Under the pieces are notes generated by a model. That model ran no database searches. It was not told where the DNA came from and saw nothing but the letters and a program-made list of their open reading frames with translations. From Flavobacteriales bacterium UBA3364 (lineage in GTDB: Bacteria > Bacteroidota > Bacteroidia > Flavobacteriales_F > PHOS-HE28): DNA of 32,734 nucleotides. Within the stretch, counting starts at the first letter, position 1. Every line of letters begins with the position of its first letter. The stretch covers positions 1 to 32,734 of the forward strand of contig DEQO01000163.1 in NCBI GenBank assembly GCA_002360495.1, in the 5' to 3' direction. A program made the translations under genes and the position numbers. Positions 1 to 6,449 of the stretch are shown one piece after another.

Positions 1-194
1 GCCTCGACGCACCAGAAGCAACCAGCTCCGAGCGTGATCGTGTCCATTCCTTCAACGACGGTCGTTGTCATGTCATCATGGTGTTGTGGGCGTGCGCCAG
101 CGCGGGCCTCTGCTCCATCGCAGGCAGCAAAGGACGCTGCCAACAGCGGAAGACCCAAGAAGCGAAGAACGGAGGATCGAAGTGTCGTGGTCAT
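1..194 (-). CDS. msrA: Peptide-methionine (S)-S-oxide reductase MsrA, 5' part only (cut by window edge)
   Basis: The reverse strand reads open from ATG at 194 down to base 1, giving 64 residues. MsrA reduces methionine-S-sulfoxide in damaged proteins. The signature GCFWCVE is visible at residues 58-64, with the nucleophilic cysteine at residue 59. The N-terminus is hydrophobic and ends in a lipobox-like ASFAAC, with the cysteine near residue 25, so the protein is probably a periplasmic lipoprotein. That fits repair of envelope proteins. The rest of the catalytic domain lies outside the window, so completeness cannot be judged. It follows the methyltransferase on the same strand with a 79-bp gap. 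No clear promoter was seen in the gap, so cotranscription is possible. The family call rests on the active-site motif and its context. Confidence 0.85.
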   Translation of the reverse strand, partial: MTTTLRSSVLRFLGLPLLAASFAACDGAEARAGARPQHHDDMTTTVVEGMDTITLGAGCFWCVE

Positions 195-273
195 TTGATG
201 AGTGAACAACCGGTGGATGGTCCTGTTCGTTCGCCCGAATGGTCGCACTCGGCCGTTGGTCCTGACAACCGGA

Positions 274-1533
274 TCACTTGGCGATGATGCTGGAGGCCAA
301 CGCACGCCCGATGCGTTCGACCACTCCGACCACTAACGCGTTGCCCATGAAGAAGGCGCGCCAGGCATCGCTCACGCCGACGGTGTGACCATCGGGGAAC
401 ATGTTCAAGCGTTCCAACTCGACGGGCGTGAGACGCCTGTAGTTCTTGCCATCCGGGCAGACCACATGTTTGAACCGTGATGCGGAGCGACCACCCTCCC
501 CTGTGATGATGGTACGCGATGGACGATCCAATGGATCAGGGAATACCATGGCCCCTTCGGAATAGGCGTACCGATGCCCGTTCGCACTGCTGCGGGCCTC
601 GCTTTTCGACCCTTTCAAGTAACGCCACTGCTTCAATTCCCTTCGTGGAATGAAGAAATCCGCAGGAATATCCTTCGCCGGTTGGAGAAAGTCGCCCAAA
701 CGGGCCGGCTCACCAGCGAACTCCGGTTTGCAGGCTGCGGTAAAGACCAGGCCATCCATAAGGATCCCGGCGTTCTTGAAGGGCGTGCGCCCCTTGCGCT
801 CGCCGAAGGTCCTGCTCAATTCATCCAAGCCTTTTTCAACGCTGAAATGCACCGGAAGGCCGGGTTCCAGATGGCACGGGAAGGCTTTGGACAACGGTCC
901 TTGCTCGGTCAACCATTCCGTCGGGGCGGCCTTGCGTAGCGCCTTGTACAACGCCGTGCGCTTGTGGTAACCGAGCAGGAACACGCGTCGTCTGCGTTGC
1001 GGCATACCGAATTCCGCGGCATTGATCACGCGCCATTCCACCGCGTAGCCCAACTCGTCCAGCGAACGCAACATCACGGCCAGGTCCCGGCCCCGCTGAC
1101 CGACCGGTGATCCGAGCAGGCGATCGACGTTCTCGAGAAGCAGGTATGCCGGTGGGGTCTTCTTCTCGCTCAGGATGCGGTGGATCTGCCACCATAGCAC
1201 GCCCTTCTTCCCCTGCAATCCTTTGCTGTTCCGCAACGTGCTGGCTACGGAATAGTCCTGGCAGGGAAAACCACCCACCAGGAGATCGTGTTCCGGGATA
1301 TCCTTCGACTTCACTGTCGCGATATCGGCATTCACGTGATGATCGGTACCGAACCGTGCGGTGTAGACCTGCGAGGCATGTTGGGCCCGGCGCGCAGGCT
1401 CCCATTGGTTGCTGAACACCACCTGGTAGCACACCTCCTTGCCCGATGCGCGCTCCAAACCGAGCCTGAAACCACCGACCCCGGCGAAGAGCTCGGCTAC
1501 CCGGATGGTGACGCGTTTCGCACCTTTTGACAT
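274..1533 (-). CDS. DNA (cytosine-5-)-methyltransferase, solitary
   Basis: A 419-residue C5-cytosine methyltransferase that transfers a methyl group from SAM to cytosine in a short DNA target. Canonical motifs appear in order: motif I AELFAGVGGF (13-22), motif IV GGFPCQ with catalytic Cys91, motif VI ENV (134-136), motif VIII QRRRR (179-183), a target recognition region of about 160 residues, motif IX RRLTPVE (366-372) and motif X GNA (397-399). The ATG at 1533 is chosen because the longer open frame runs back through tRNA-Gly, and because a TATGTTCG box lies 7 bases upstream. No restriction endonuclease or other R-M component is adjacent in the window, so it is either a solitary methylase or its partner lies elsewhere. 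The recognition sequence cannot be read from the motifs. Confidence 0.93.
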   Translation of the reverse strand: MSKGAKRVTIRVAELFAGVGGFRLGLERASGKEVCYQVVFSNQWEPARRAQHASQVYTARFGTDHHVNADIATVKSKDIPEHDLLVGGFPCQDYSVASTLRNSKGLQGKKGVLWWQIHRILSEKKTPPAYLLLENVDRLLGSPVGQRGRDLAVMLRSLDELGYAVEWRVINAAEFGMPQRRRRVFLLGYHKRTALYKALRKAAPTEWLTEQGPLSKAFPCHLEPGLPVHFSVEKGLDELSRTFGERKGRTPFKNAGILMDGLVFTAACKPEFAGEPARLGDFLQPAKDIPADFFIPRRELKQWRYLKGSKSEARSSANGHRYAYSEGAMVFPDPLDRPSRTIITGEGGRSASRFKHVVCPDGKNYRRLTPVELERLNMFPDGHTVGVSDAWRAFFMGNALVVGVVERIGRALASSIIAK

Positions 1534-1540
1534 TGCGGGC

Positions 1541-1548
1541 CGAACATA
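1541..1548 (-). promoter_or_regulatory. -7 promoter box of the methyltransferase gene
   Basis: TATGTTCG on the minus strand, ending 7 bases before the ATG. It matches TAnnTTnG. Transcription would start almost at the start codon. No -33 TTG at the usual distance. Confidence 0.5.
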
Positions 1549-1624
1549 GCACACGAGGACAAGCAGCCTGGGAGCGCGACCGCGGCGGGCGTCAACCACG
1601 CGATGTGGATGAAGCAGGTACGAT

Positions 1625-1652
1625 GAAAAAGGCCCCGGACGGATCCGGGGCC
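1625..1652 (-). terminator. Rho-independent terminator after tRNA-Gly
   Basis: Perfect 9-bp stem (GGCCCCGGA / TCCGGGGCC) with a 4-base loop, followed on the minus strand by five T. It starts 3 bases after the tRNA-Gly 3' end and separates the tRNA from the methyltransferase gene. Confidence 0.88.
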
Positions 1653-1655
1653 CTG

Positions 1656-1728
1656 AGCGGGAAACGGGATTCGAACCCGCGACCCTCAGCTTGGGAAGCT
1701 GATGCTCTACCAACTGAGCTACTCCCGC
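1656..1728 (-). tRNA. tRNA-Gly (anticodon CCC)
   Basis: 73 nt folding into a full cloverleaf: acceptor GCGGGAG with TTCCCGC (last pair G-U), D arm GCTC/GAGC, anticodon stem TCAGC/GCTGA around the loop TTCCCAA (anticodon CCC), and T arm GCGGG-TTCGAAT-CCCGT. The discriminator is T and CCA is not encoded. It reads GGG glycine codons. Confidence 0.95.
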
Positions 1729-1737
1729 ATTTCGGGC

Positions 1738-1745
1738 CGAAAATA
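1738..1745 (-). promoter_or_regulatory. -7 promoter box of tRNA-Gly
   Basis: TATTTTCG on the minus strand, 9 bases before the tRNA 5' end. It fits TAnnTTnG at the distance expected for a tRNA promoter. Confidence 0.5.
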
Positions 1746-1782
1746 ATGCTTCCACGACCACTGTTGAAAAGCCCTTGTACCA

Positions 1783-1811
1783 AAGGCCGCGAGGGCCTTA
1801 ACCTATATTTG
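1783..1811 (+). promoter_or_regulatory. Promoter of the response regulator gene with an adjacent inverted repeat
   Basis: TATATTTG at 1804-1811 matches TAnnTTTG exactly. Just upstream, AAGGCC (1783-1788) and GGCCTT (1794-1799) form a 6-bp inverted repeat over the region where a -33 element would lie. It could be an operator or a chance palindrome. The nearest TTG (1775-1777) is 26 bases from the -7 box, longer than the usual 19-21. Confidence 0.45.
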
Positions 1812-1862
1812 ACCGCACCTTAACACGGCCTTCTCGGCACCGGCCAACATTTGCACCCAACA

Positions 1863-2561
1863 ATGGACGATCATATGTCTGGAGCGATAGCGCAGAAGGT
1901 GTTGTTGGTGGACGACGAACCCGATATCGTGGAATTGTTGCGTTACAATCTGGAACGGGAAGGTTATTCCGTACAGACCGCGTTGAACGGGAAGGATGCA
2001 CTGAAGGCCGCGAAAAGCAACCATCCGGACCTGATCGTTCTCGACATCATGATGCCCGGCATGGACGGTGTTGAGGTGTGCATGCAATTGCGCCAACTAC
2101 CGGAGTTCAAGAACACGGTGATCACCTTTCTGACCGCCCGTGGTGAGGACTATTCACAGATCGCCGGCTTCGAGGCCGGTGCCGACGATTACATCACCAA
2201 ACCGGTACGCCCGAAGGTGTTCGTCAGCAAGGTGAAGGCCCTGTTGAAGCGCAGCGGCAGCGACCGTCCGGAAGGGAAGATCATGGAATCGAACGGCATC
2301 AGGATCGACCTGGAGAAAGTGATGGTCTACCATGCCGACCGCGAACTCCAACTCCCAAAGAAGGAGTTCGAGCTGTTGGTATTGCTGATGAGCAAGCCCG
2401 GCAAGGTCTTCAAGCGGGATGAGATCTACGGCCAGATCTGGGGCAACGAGCTTTTCGTAGGCGACCGCACGATCGATGTCCACATCCGGAAGTTGCGCGA
2501 GAAGATCGGCGACGAACGGATCAAGACCATCAAGGGCATCGGCTACAAATTCGACGCCTAA
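1863..2561 (+). CDS. OmpR/PhoB-family response regulator (orphan)
   Basis: A 232-residue two-component response regulator acting as a cytoplasmic transcription factor. The receiver domain (about 12-128) has the acidic pair D17-D18, phosphoacceptor D61 in LDIMMPG, the conserved T91 and K113 in TKP. A winged-helix DNA-binding domain follows (about 138-232), ending in the typical DVHIRKLREKIG and GIGYKF. No sensor kinase is adjacent, so its partner must be encoded elsewhere. Start choice: ATG 1863; ATG 1875 is equally possible, and a TTG at 1851 opens the same frame. The exact -7 box 51 bases upstream supports an independent transcript. The regulon cannot be inferred. It resembles the PhoP/PhoB-like regulators common in Bacteroidota. 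Confidence 0.93.
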   Translation: MDDHMSGAIAQKVLLVDDEPDIVELLRYNLEREGYSVQTALNGKDALKAAKSNHPDLIVLDIMMPGMDGVEVCMQLRQLPEFKNTVITFLTARGEDYSQIAGFEAGADDYITKPVRPKVFVSKVKALLKRSGSDRPEGKIMESNGIRIDLEKVMVYHADRELQLPKKEFELLVLLMSKPGKVFKRDEIYGQIWGNELFVGDRTIDVHIRKLREKIGDERIKTIKGIGYKFDA

Positions 2562-2611
2562 GAGCCGCGCCGGGCCAAGTGCGGGTCATCCTGCGGATCT
2601 CGGGAACCTTC

Positions 2612-2619
2612 TAACTTTG
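2612..2619 (+). promoter_or_regulatory. -7 promoter box of tRNA-Pro
   Basis: TAACTTTG, an exact TAnnTTTG, 11 bases before the tRNA 5' end. Confidence 0.6.
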
Positions 2620-2630
2620 CCGCCCTTGTT

Positions 2631-2750
<120 letters not shown>

Positions 2751-2866
2751 CGACCGAGCCAAGCGTAGCTTGAGCGAGGGCGAGTATGAAAAAGTCCGAC
2801 GATGCGCAGCAGCGTACCGGGCTTGTGTCTGAGGCCTCCCCCTTTCAGGAAAGCCCGTCCCCGGGC

Positions 2867-2927
2867 AATCCTCTCACCCCGACCAGACCAAGCCCTGGTG
2901 ACGAAGTCACCGGGGCTTTTTCATGCC
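2867..2927 (+). repeat. 61-bp direct repeat, copy 2 (orphan tRNA-Pro 3' end plus terminator)
   Basis: Exact copy of 2690-2750 without the 5' part of a tRNA. It contains a second terminator hairpin at 2891-2921. The arrangement is what attL/attR-type repeats at a tRNA 3' end look like, but only 116 bp separate the copies and no integrase is present. Confidence 0.92.
2891..2921 (+). terminator. Duplicated terminator hairpin
   Basis: Same stem, GAA loop and T run as at 2714-2744, with no gene immediately upstream. It is probably a passive copy carried by the repeat, though it would still stop readthrough from tRNA-Pro. Confidence 0.7.
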
Positions 2928-3184
2928 TGCAGGACCAAGCGGAGCCTGGTGAAGGCGGGCACGACATTCCCCCAGCAAAGCAGCGGCGAGGGCTTAGGTC
3001 CAAAGCCTACCTACACTGGGATAGCCTTTCTTCGGGAGATCCTTCGTCTGCCGTCCTCCACCTGCCGTCCAACGTCAATAAAGACCCGCTCGCGACTATC
3101 GAACGACCGTTCCTCGAAAACGCTTGAAATCCTGCGGATCCGAGGCATCCATCCGCCTGTGGCGCGCGTCTTCCCTATGGAACC

Positions 3185-3376
3185 ATGTCACGATCCTATA
3201 AAATAGCGCTCATCCTCAAGAGCAAGAGCAGCCTTCCGGTGTACCGGGACCTGGCCCAACTGAGCGACCGCGAACTGGACGAACATGTGCTTGCGATGAT
3301 CAAGCGGATGCGCGCCAACGAAAGTTCCGTTATCGCCCGGATGGTGCTTCGCCAGCCGACCTTCAGTCTGAACTGA
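3185..3376 (+). CDS. Small hypothetical protein (63 aa)
   Basis: Starts with ATG and encodes a basic 63-residue protein with a short hydrophobic start (KIALIL) and a helical, charged middle (about residues 24-45). There is no signal peptide, membrane segment or recognised domain. It lies alone between the tRNA-Pro repeat region and the 41-residue membrane protein gene, 103 bp upstream of the latter. Composition looks protein-like, but the short length and a competing open frame on the other strand leave real doubt. No function is proposed. Confidence 0.45.
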   Translation: MSRSYKIALILKSKSSLPVYRDLAQLSDRELDEHVLAMIKRMRANESSVIARMVLRQPTFSLN

Positions 3377-3452
3377 GCAGGGTTGCTCGTTCTCGCTGCG
3401 CTCAACTTCCTGCCACGAACAAGCAGGAATACACATCGTTCCTTCCCGATCC

Positions 3453-3460
3453 TATATTTG
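3453..3460 (+). promoter_or_regulatory. -7 promoter box of the 41-aa membrane protein gene
   Basis: TATATTTG, an exact TAnnTTTG, 19 bases before the ATG at 3480. It is the main reason to believe the tiny gene downstream. Confidence 0.6.
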
Positions 3461-3479
3461 CGGCGCACAACCAATCACC

Positions 3480-3605
3480 ATGAGCGACCACCACATTGAA
3501 GGTCATTTTCCGGAAGAGGCCGAACAGAACGAGATCGGCGGGCCTGTGCTGTTCGCACTGATGGTGCTGACCTTCATCGTCCTGTTGATCTGGGCCCTGG
3601 GCTGA
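3480..3605 (+). CDS. Very small single-pass membrane protein (41 aa)
   Basis: ATG at 3480, stop at 3603-3605. Residues 1-19 are polar and acidic with three histidines. Residues 20-41 form one hydrophobic segment (PVLFALMVLTFIVLLIWALG) reaching the C-terminus. This layout fits a small inner-membrane subunit or regulator, perhaps an accessory to a respiratory complex, but no family is recognised. An exact -7 box lies 19 bases upstream. It ends 6 bp from the convergent zinc-ribbon gene. Small size argues for caution; promoter and topology argue for a real gene. Confidence 0.6.
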   Translation: MSDHHIEGHFPEEAEQNEIGGPVLFALMVLTFIVLLIWALG

Positions 3606-3611
3606 TCCCCA

Positions 3612-4013
3612 TCAGTCCTTCTTGAGGTCGCCGGCGCGACCCAGGTACTCGTCCCTGCGGACGAGCATGAACCAGTTCTCCCCTAGTTCCAAGTATCCTT
3701 GTTCGAAGCAGAACACGTAGTTGTTCCCAGCCTTCGTGCGATGGGTGTTGGTATGGTACATGAAACTGTAACCGCGCTCCAGGAGCTTGTCCCGATGCAC
3801 CTTGGTCTTGCCATCGGCACCATGGTTCAGTTCCGCTAGCACACGCCGGTTCCGCTTCAGGGCGTTCACCACATTGCGCACATAGTTGATCGGCGCATTG
3901 TTCGCGTGGTAGTGGTAGAGGTTGCGGCAGGCATCCGAGCAGAACCGTTTGTCGGTGCGACCCGCGATCTTGTCCCCGCATTCCAAACAGACCTTTTCGG
4001 CGAGTACTGGCAT
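3612..4013 (-). CDS. Zinc-ribbon protein of unknown function (133 aa)
   Basis: The start at ATG 4013 gives 133 residues. A treble-clef-like zinc ribbon opens the protein: C9-x2-C12 and C25-x3-C29 within EKVCLECG and KRFCSDACRN. The rest is a basic, helical region with no signal peptide or membrane segment, ending in a conserved-looking beta-rich tail. The short CxxC...CxxxC ribbon resembles DUF2116-type Zn-ribbon proteins, which suggests a nucleic-acid-linked or structural role, but no reaction can be assigned. A longer frame to 4139 exists; it would overlap the divergent exonuclease start and has no family support. TACTTTCG 4 bases upstream of 4013 favours the short form. Confidence 0.82.
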   Translation of the reverse strand: MPVLAEKVCLECGDKIAGRTDKRFCSDACRNLYHYHANNAPINYVRNVVNALKRNRRVLAELNHGADGKTKVHRDKLLERGYSFMYHTNTHRTKAGNNYVFCFEQGYLELGENWFMLVRRDEYLGRAGDLKKD

Positions 4014-4017
4014 AAGC

Positions 4018-4025
4018 CGAAAGTA
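4018..4025 (-). promoter_or_regulatory. Possible -7 box of the zinc-ribbon gene
   Basis: TACTTTCG on the minus strand, 4 bases before the ATG. One mismatch to TAnnTTTG. Confidence 0.35.
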
Positions 4026-4085
4026 ATAGCTCCGACCGAATGCGCGCAGCCACACTGCTCCACCGGTTCCGGATCCCCCGACGAC

Positions 4086-4093
4086 TATCTTGT
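4086..4093 (+). promoter_or_regulatory. Possible -7 box of the exonuclease gene
   Basis: TATCTTGT, 11 bases before the ATG at 4105. Imperfect match in the last two bases. Confidence 0.3.
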
Positions 4094-4104
4094 CGTGATC
4101 GTTC

Positions 4105-5145
4105 ATGTCGGCATTATTGACCTTCTCGCCACAAGGCATCTACTGCGCCCGTGCCGGTGTCCACATCGATCCGTGGCGGGGCGTGGAAAGGGCGATCATC
4201 ACCCACGCCCACAGCGATCACGCAAGAGGAGGAAGCAGCCGGTACCTGGCGCATCCGACCACCAAGAAATTGATGCATGCTCGGATCGGTAACGATCTGG
4301 TTATCGACACTTTAAGGCCCGGACAAAGCGGCACGATCAATGGGGTGAAATTCTCCTTCCATCCGGCCGGTCATATCCCTGGTAGCGTGCAAGTGCGCGT
4401 GGAATACAAGGGCCAAGTCTGGGTGGCCAGCGGTGACCATAAACGACAGGACGATGGTATCAGCGAGCCGTTCGAGCCGGTGCCGTGCCACACCTTCATC
4501 ACGGAATGCACATTCGGATTACCCATTTACCGCTGGCCCGACCCGGTGGATGTGTTCAAACAGATCAATGCCTGGTGGCGGGAGAACGCAGCCAAAGGAG
4601 AATGCAGCATCCTTAGCGCCTATAGCCTGGGAAAAGCCCAGCGTGTGCTCATGGGGCTGGACCAGAACATTGGACCGGTCCTGGTGCATGGCGCTGTAGC
4701 GAACATGAACAAGGCGCTTTTGGAGGCGGGTCTTGAACTCCCGCCATGCGAGTTGATCACGCCCAACACCCCGAAAGAACGGTTCCGCAATGCGTTGGTG
4801 ATCGCACCGGGCTCGGCCATCGGGACGCCCTGGACCAACAGGATGCGCCCGTATTGCACGGCCATGGCCAGCGGCTGGATGCAGCTGCGGGGTTGGCGAA
4901 GACGTGGGAACCTGGACACCGGGTTCGTACTCAGCGACCATGCCGACTGGGATGCCTTGTTGCTGGCCGTGAAAGAGACCGGCGCCGAGCGAATAATCGC
5001 CACGCATGGATATACCGATCTCTTCAGCCAATACCTGCGCAGCGTGGGGTACGATGCCACTTCGGAAAGCACGGAGTTCCGGGGCCAGGGCGGTGACGAA
5101 GGGGATGCGGAAAGGGCAAGTGCCGATCCGGATCGACCACTTTAG
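4105..5145 (+). CDS. Ligase-associated-type DNA exonuclease, metallo-beta-lactamase fold
   Basis: 346 residues. The N-terminal metallo-beta-lactamase core has the metal site THAHSDH (33-39), then FHPAGHIPGS, SGDHKR and a C-terminal LSDHADWD. This is the pattern of the beta-CASP/SNM1-like family annotated as DNA ligase-associated exonuclease. Family members are expected to trim DNA ends or remove modified termini in the cytoplasm, usually encoded beside an ATP-dependent DNA ligase, an Lhr-type helicase and a metallophosphoesterase. None of those partners is next to it here: downstream is alkB and upstream is the divergent zinc-ribbon gene. So either the ligase cluster is split in this genome or this copy works alone. 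The C-terminal 20 residues are acidic and low-complexity. Confidence 0.9.
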   Translation: MSALLTFSPQGIYCARAGVHIDPWRGVERAIITHAHSDHARGGSSRYLAHPTTKKLMHARIGNDLVIDTLRPGQSGTINGVKFSFHPAGHIPGSVQVRVEYKGQVWVASGDHKRQDDGISEPFEPVPCHTFITECTFGLPIYRWPDPVDVFKQINAWWRENAAKGECSILSAYSLGKAQRVLMGLDQNIGPVLVHGAVANMNKALLEAGLELPPCELITPNTPKERFRNALVIAPGSAIGTPWTNRMRPYCTAMASGWMQLRGWRRRGNLDTGFVLSDHADWDALLLAVKETGAERIIATHGYTDLFSQYLRSVGYDATSESTEFRGQGGDEGDAERASADPDRPL

Positions 5146-5202
5146 GAGCCTTCGGAGCAAACTCGTCCACTCTCCGATCGCTTTTCATCGAGCGCGTCGT
5201 TC

Positions 5203-6333
5203 GTGCATAATTTAGCGCAACACGCTGTTCCCATTCAACCTTCGAGCCGCCCCCGTTCCCACGTGCGCTGGCGTCCGTTCCGGTACGCGATCACCTTCGT
5301 GGTACCGCTCGGTGCATGGGCAACGTTCACGCTGGCGCATCCTTGGTATTGGGGGACACCGATCTTCTCCTTCGTGATCATCCCGCTGCTTGAACTGGTA
5401 TGGAAGGGTCACCACCGGAACCTGAGCGAAGACGACGAACATGCCGCGCTGTCGGACCCATTGTTCGACGTGCTGCTATACCTCTTCGTGCCCATCCAGT
5501 ACCTGTTGCTCTACCTGTTCCTGGACCGTATCCAGAGCGAGGCGTTGACCATCGGACAATTGTCAGGCATGATCGCAACGATGGGCATCCTGTGCGGTGT
5601 CTACGGCATCAATGTGGCACATGAACTGGGACACCGCGCCAAGCGGTGGGAAAGGGACCTCGCACGGGCGCTCTTGTTGAGCAGTTTGTACATGCACTTC
5701 ATCATCGAGCACAACCGTGGCCACCACCGCCGGGTGGCCACACCGGACGATCCCGCCAGCGCGCGCTATGGTGAACCGATCTATGCTTTCTGGCTACGCT
5801 CGGTGGTCTTCAGTTGGCGATCGGCTTGGGAACTCGAGGCCGAGCGACTTCGCAAGAACGGCGCCGCACCTTTCGGGCTTCGGAACGAGATGTTGCACGC
5901 GATCGGCTGGCAAGGAGCGTTGCTCGCTTTCATCGGCCTGCTCTTCGGTCCAAAGGCGCTTGTTGCGTTCATCGTGGCAGCGACCATCGGTATCCTGCTC
6001 CTGGAGACCGTGAACTATATCGAGCACTACGGCCTGCGTAGGACACGAACCGGGGCGGGCAGCTATGGCCGGGTCCAGCACATCCACTCCTGGAACAGTG
6101 ACCACATCATCGGGCGCGTGATGTTGTTCGAACTCACCCGCCACAGCGACCACCACTGGAAGGCCAGCAAGAAGTACCAGGTGCTGCAAAGCCACGAATT
6201 TGCTCCCCAGCTACCCACTGGCTACCCAGGAATGATGCTATTGAGCCTTGTCCCTCCCCTGTTCTTCGCCGTTGTTCATCCAAGGCTGGAGCGGTTGGCC
6301 ACGCGGCATCCCGAACTGGAATTGGCCGTTTGA
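5203..6333 (+). CDS. alkB: Alkane 1-monooxygenase, AlkB-type membrane di-iron hydroxylase
   Basis: 376 residues, integral membrane. AlkB hydroxylates the terminal carbon of medium-chain alkanes (or related acyl chains) with O2 and electrons from rubredoxin. All diagnostic histidine motifs are present: HELGH (140-144), EHNRGHH (169-175), NYIEHYGL (271-278) and LTRHSDHH (311-318), set among several hydrophobic helices. Length is close to characterised AlkB proteins. No rubredoxin, rubredoxin reductase or AlkS-type regulator is adjacent. The reading frame starts with GTG at 5203. A TAATTTAG box at 5208-5215 overlaps that start, so translation may begin further down, for example at GTG 5263, which would still keep every motif. 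Substrate range is not readable from sequence. Confidence 0.93.
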   Translation: MHNLAQHAVPIQPSSRPRSHVRWRPFRYAITFVVPLGAWATFTLAHPWYWGTPIFSFVIIPLLELVWKGHHRNLSEDDEHAALSDPLFDVLLYLFVPIQYLLLYLFLDRIQSEALTIGQLSGMIATMGILCGVYGINVAHELGHRAKRWERDLARALLLSSLYMHFIIEHNRGHHRRVATPDDPASARYGEPIYAFWLRSVVFSWRSAWELEAERLRKNGAAPFGLRNEMLHAIGWQGALLAFIGLLFGPKALVAFIVAATIGILLLETVNYIEHYGLRRTRTGAGSYGRVQHIHSWNSDHIIGRVMLFELTRHSDHHWKASKKYQVLQSHEFAPQLPTGYPGMMLLSLVPPLFFAVVHPRLERLATRHPELELAV

Positions 6334-6449
6334 CCCTGCCTGGTAAGTCCAGAGCCAATGAGAAACTTGGCTTTTCATCGACAGAAAATGCAATTTGGTC
6401 GAAACTTCAATCGTAGAACTGCGTAATATGGCACCCCATTTCGTGGACC

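Larger units (their letters stand above)
2751..3184 (+). other. Gene-poor stretch between tRNA-Pro and the next small gene
   Basis: No convincing coding region. Open frames at 2786-3127 and 2802-3206 run straight through the repeated terminator and tRNA fragment and have no protein-like composition. The stretch holds 116 bp between the two repeat copies, the second copy (2867-2927), and about 250 bp of unassigned DNA. It could be the scar of a lost tRNA-integrated element or a local duplication. Confidence 0.5.

Noticed and set aside
1534..1761. N-terminal extension of the methyltransferase
   Set aside because: It reads through tRNA-Gly and its terminator; the extra residues are the translated shadow of the tRNA.
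2786..3206. Two overlapping forward open frames of 113 and 134 codons
   Set aside because: They run through the duplicated tRNA fragment and terminator and have no protein-like composition.
4014..4139. Longer start for the zinc-ribbon gene
   Set aside because: It would overlap the divergent exonuclease start, and the added residues are unconserved-looking.
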